NCBI GenBank assembly: GCA_001768125.1
Contig: MENB01000171.1
Span: 32,826 to 38,156, forward strand
Length of the DNA: 5,331 nucleotides
Source: Armatimonadetes bacterium RBG_19FT_COMBO_69_19
Lineage (GTDB): Bacteria; Sysuimicrobiota; Sysuimicrobiia; Sysuimicrobiales; Kaftiobacteriaceae
Direction: 5' to 3'
The notes beneath the pieces were generated by a model. The model did no database searches. It saw only the letters and a list, made by a program, of their open reading frames with translations, and was not told where the DNA came from. Both the position numbers and the translations under genes were made by a program. This document shows, piece by piece, positions 5,284 to 5,331 of the stretch (position 1 is its first letter; each line of letters starts with the position of its first letter).

Positions 5284-5331
5284 GTGAAGATCTCGAAGAA
5301 AGTCTCCCTGGTGATGTTTAGGACGGGAGCC
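5284..5331 (+). CDS. Possible start of a divergent gene, cut by right edge
   Basis: GTG at 5284 opens a 16-codon frame reading MKISKKVSLVMFRTGA to the edge. The Lys-rich start followed by hydrophobic residues could be a genuine N-terminus, and divergence from coxS would be sensible. However, it is very short, has only a G-run rather than a clear ribosome site, and the minus strand is also open here. Treat it as a hint only. Confidence 0.15.
   Translation, partial: MKISKKVSLVMFRTGA

Larger units (their letters stand above)
5178..5331. promoter_or_regulatory. Region upstream of coxS at the right edge
   Basis: Mixed composition: a GC- and purine-rich leader (about 5178-5283) and an AT-richer stretch at about 5287-5325. 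No firm promoter hexamers were found. On the minus strand the coxS frame stays open to the edge, so an upstream extension or the end of another gene cannot be ruled out. On the plus strand a short open frame begins at 5284. Confidence 0.35.

Noticed and set aside
1..5331. tRNA, rRNA, CRISPR arrays, insertion sequences or attachment sites
   Set aside because: No regularly spaced repeats, transposase-like proteins, terminal inverted repeats or cloverleaf-like segments were seen; almost all bases are in supported genes.

Overview
The window is GC-rich (about two thirds G+C by eye) and densely packed. It uses GTG as well as ATG starts and Shine-Dalgarno-like GGAGG/GGGAG sites, and one gene carries a Tat signal peptide. 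This fits a high-GC, aerobic or microaerobic environmental bacterium. Candidates include Rokubacteria/Methylomirabilota-like, proteobacterial or other soil lineages, but nothing in the window fixes the taxon.

Left part (1-1294, minus strand): a Tat-exported family 1 extracellular solute-binding protein of an ABC importer. Its C-terminus runs off the left edge. Positions 1295-1434 form a short divergent intergenic region. It leads on the plus strand to a small stand-alone cyclic-nucleotide-binding (CNB) domain protein (1435-1863).

Right part (5177 down to 1865, minus strand): a compact four-gene operon. In order of transcription it encodes a [2Fe-2S] small subunit (CoxS/CutS type), an FAD-binding medium subunit (CoxM/CutM type) of a xanthine oxidase-family molybdo-hydroxylase or CO-dehydrogenase-like enzyme, a second stand-alone CNB protein, and an FMO/FOXRED2-like FAD-dependent oxidoreductase of about 507 residues. 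The junctions are a 4-base overlap, directly abutting stop and start codons, and a 10-base overlap, which indicates translational coupling. The last gene stops one base from the stop of the convergent plus-strand CNB gene.

Working idea (inference): CoxS and CoxM form the iron-sulfur/flavin electron-transfer half of a molybdenum hydroxylase. The catalytic large subunit is not in the window and must lie upstream (beyond 5331) or elsewhere. The two CNB proteins and the flavoprotein look like an accessory redox/sensing module attached to it. The CNB paralogues differ: the plus-strand one keeps the phosphate-binding Arg of the phosphate-binding cassette, and the operon one has lost it. The solute-binding protein belongs to a neighbouring transport operon with no demonstrated link.
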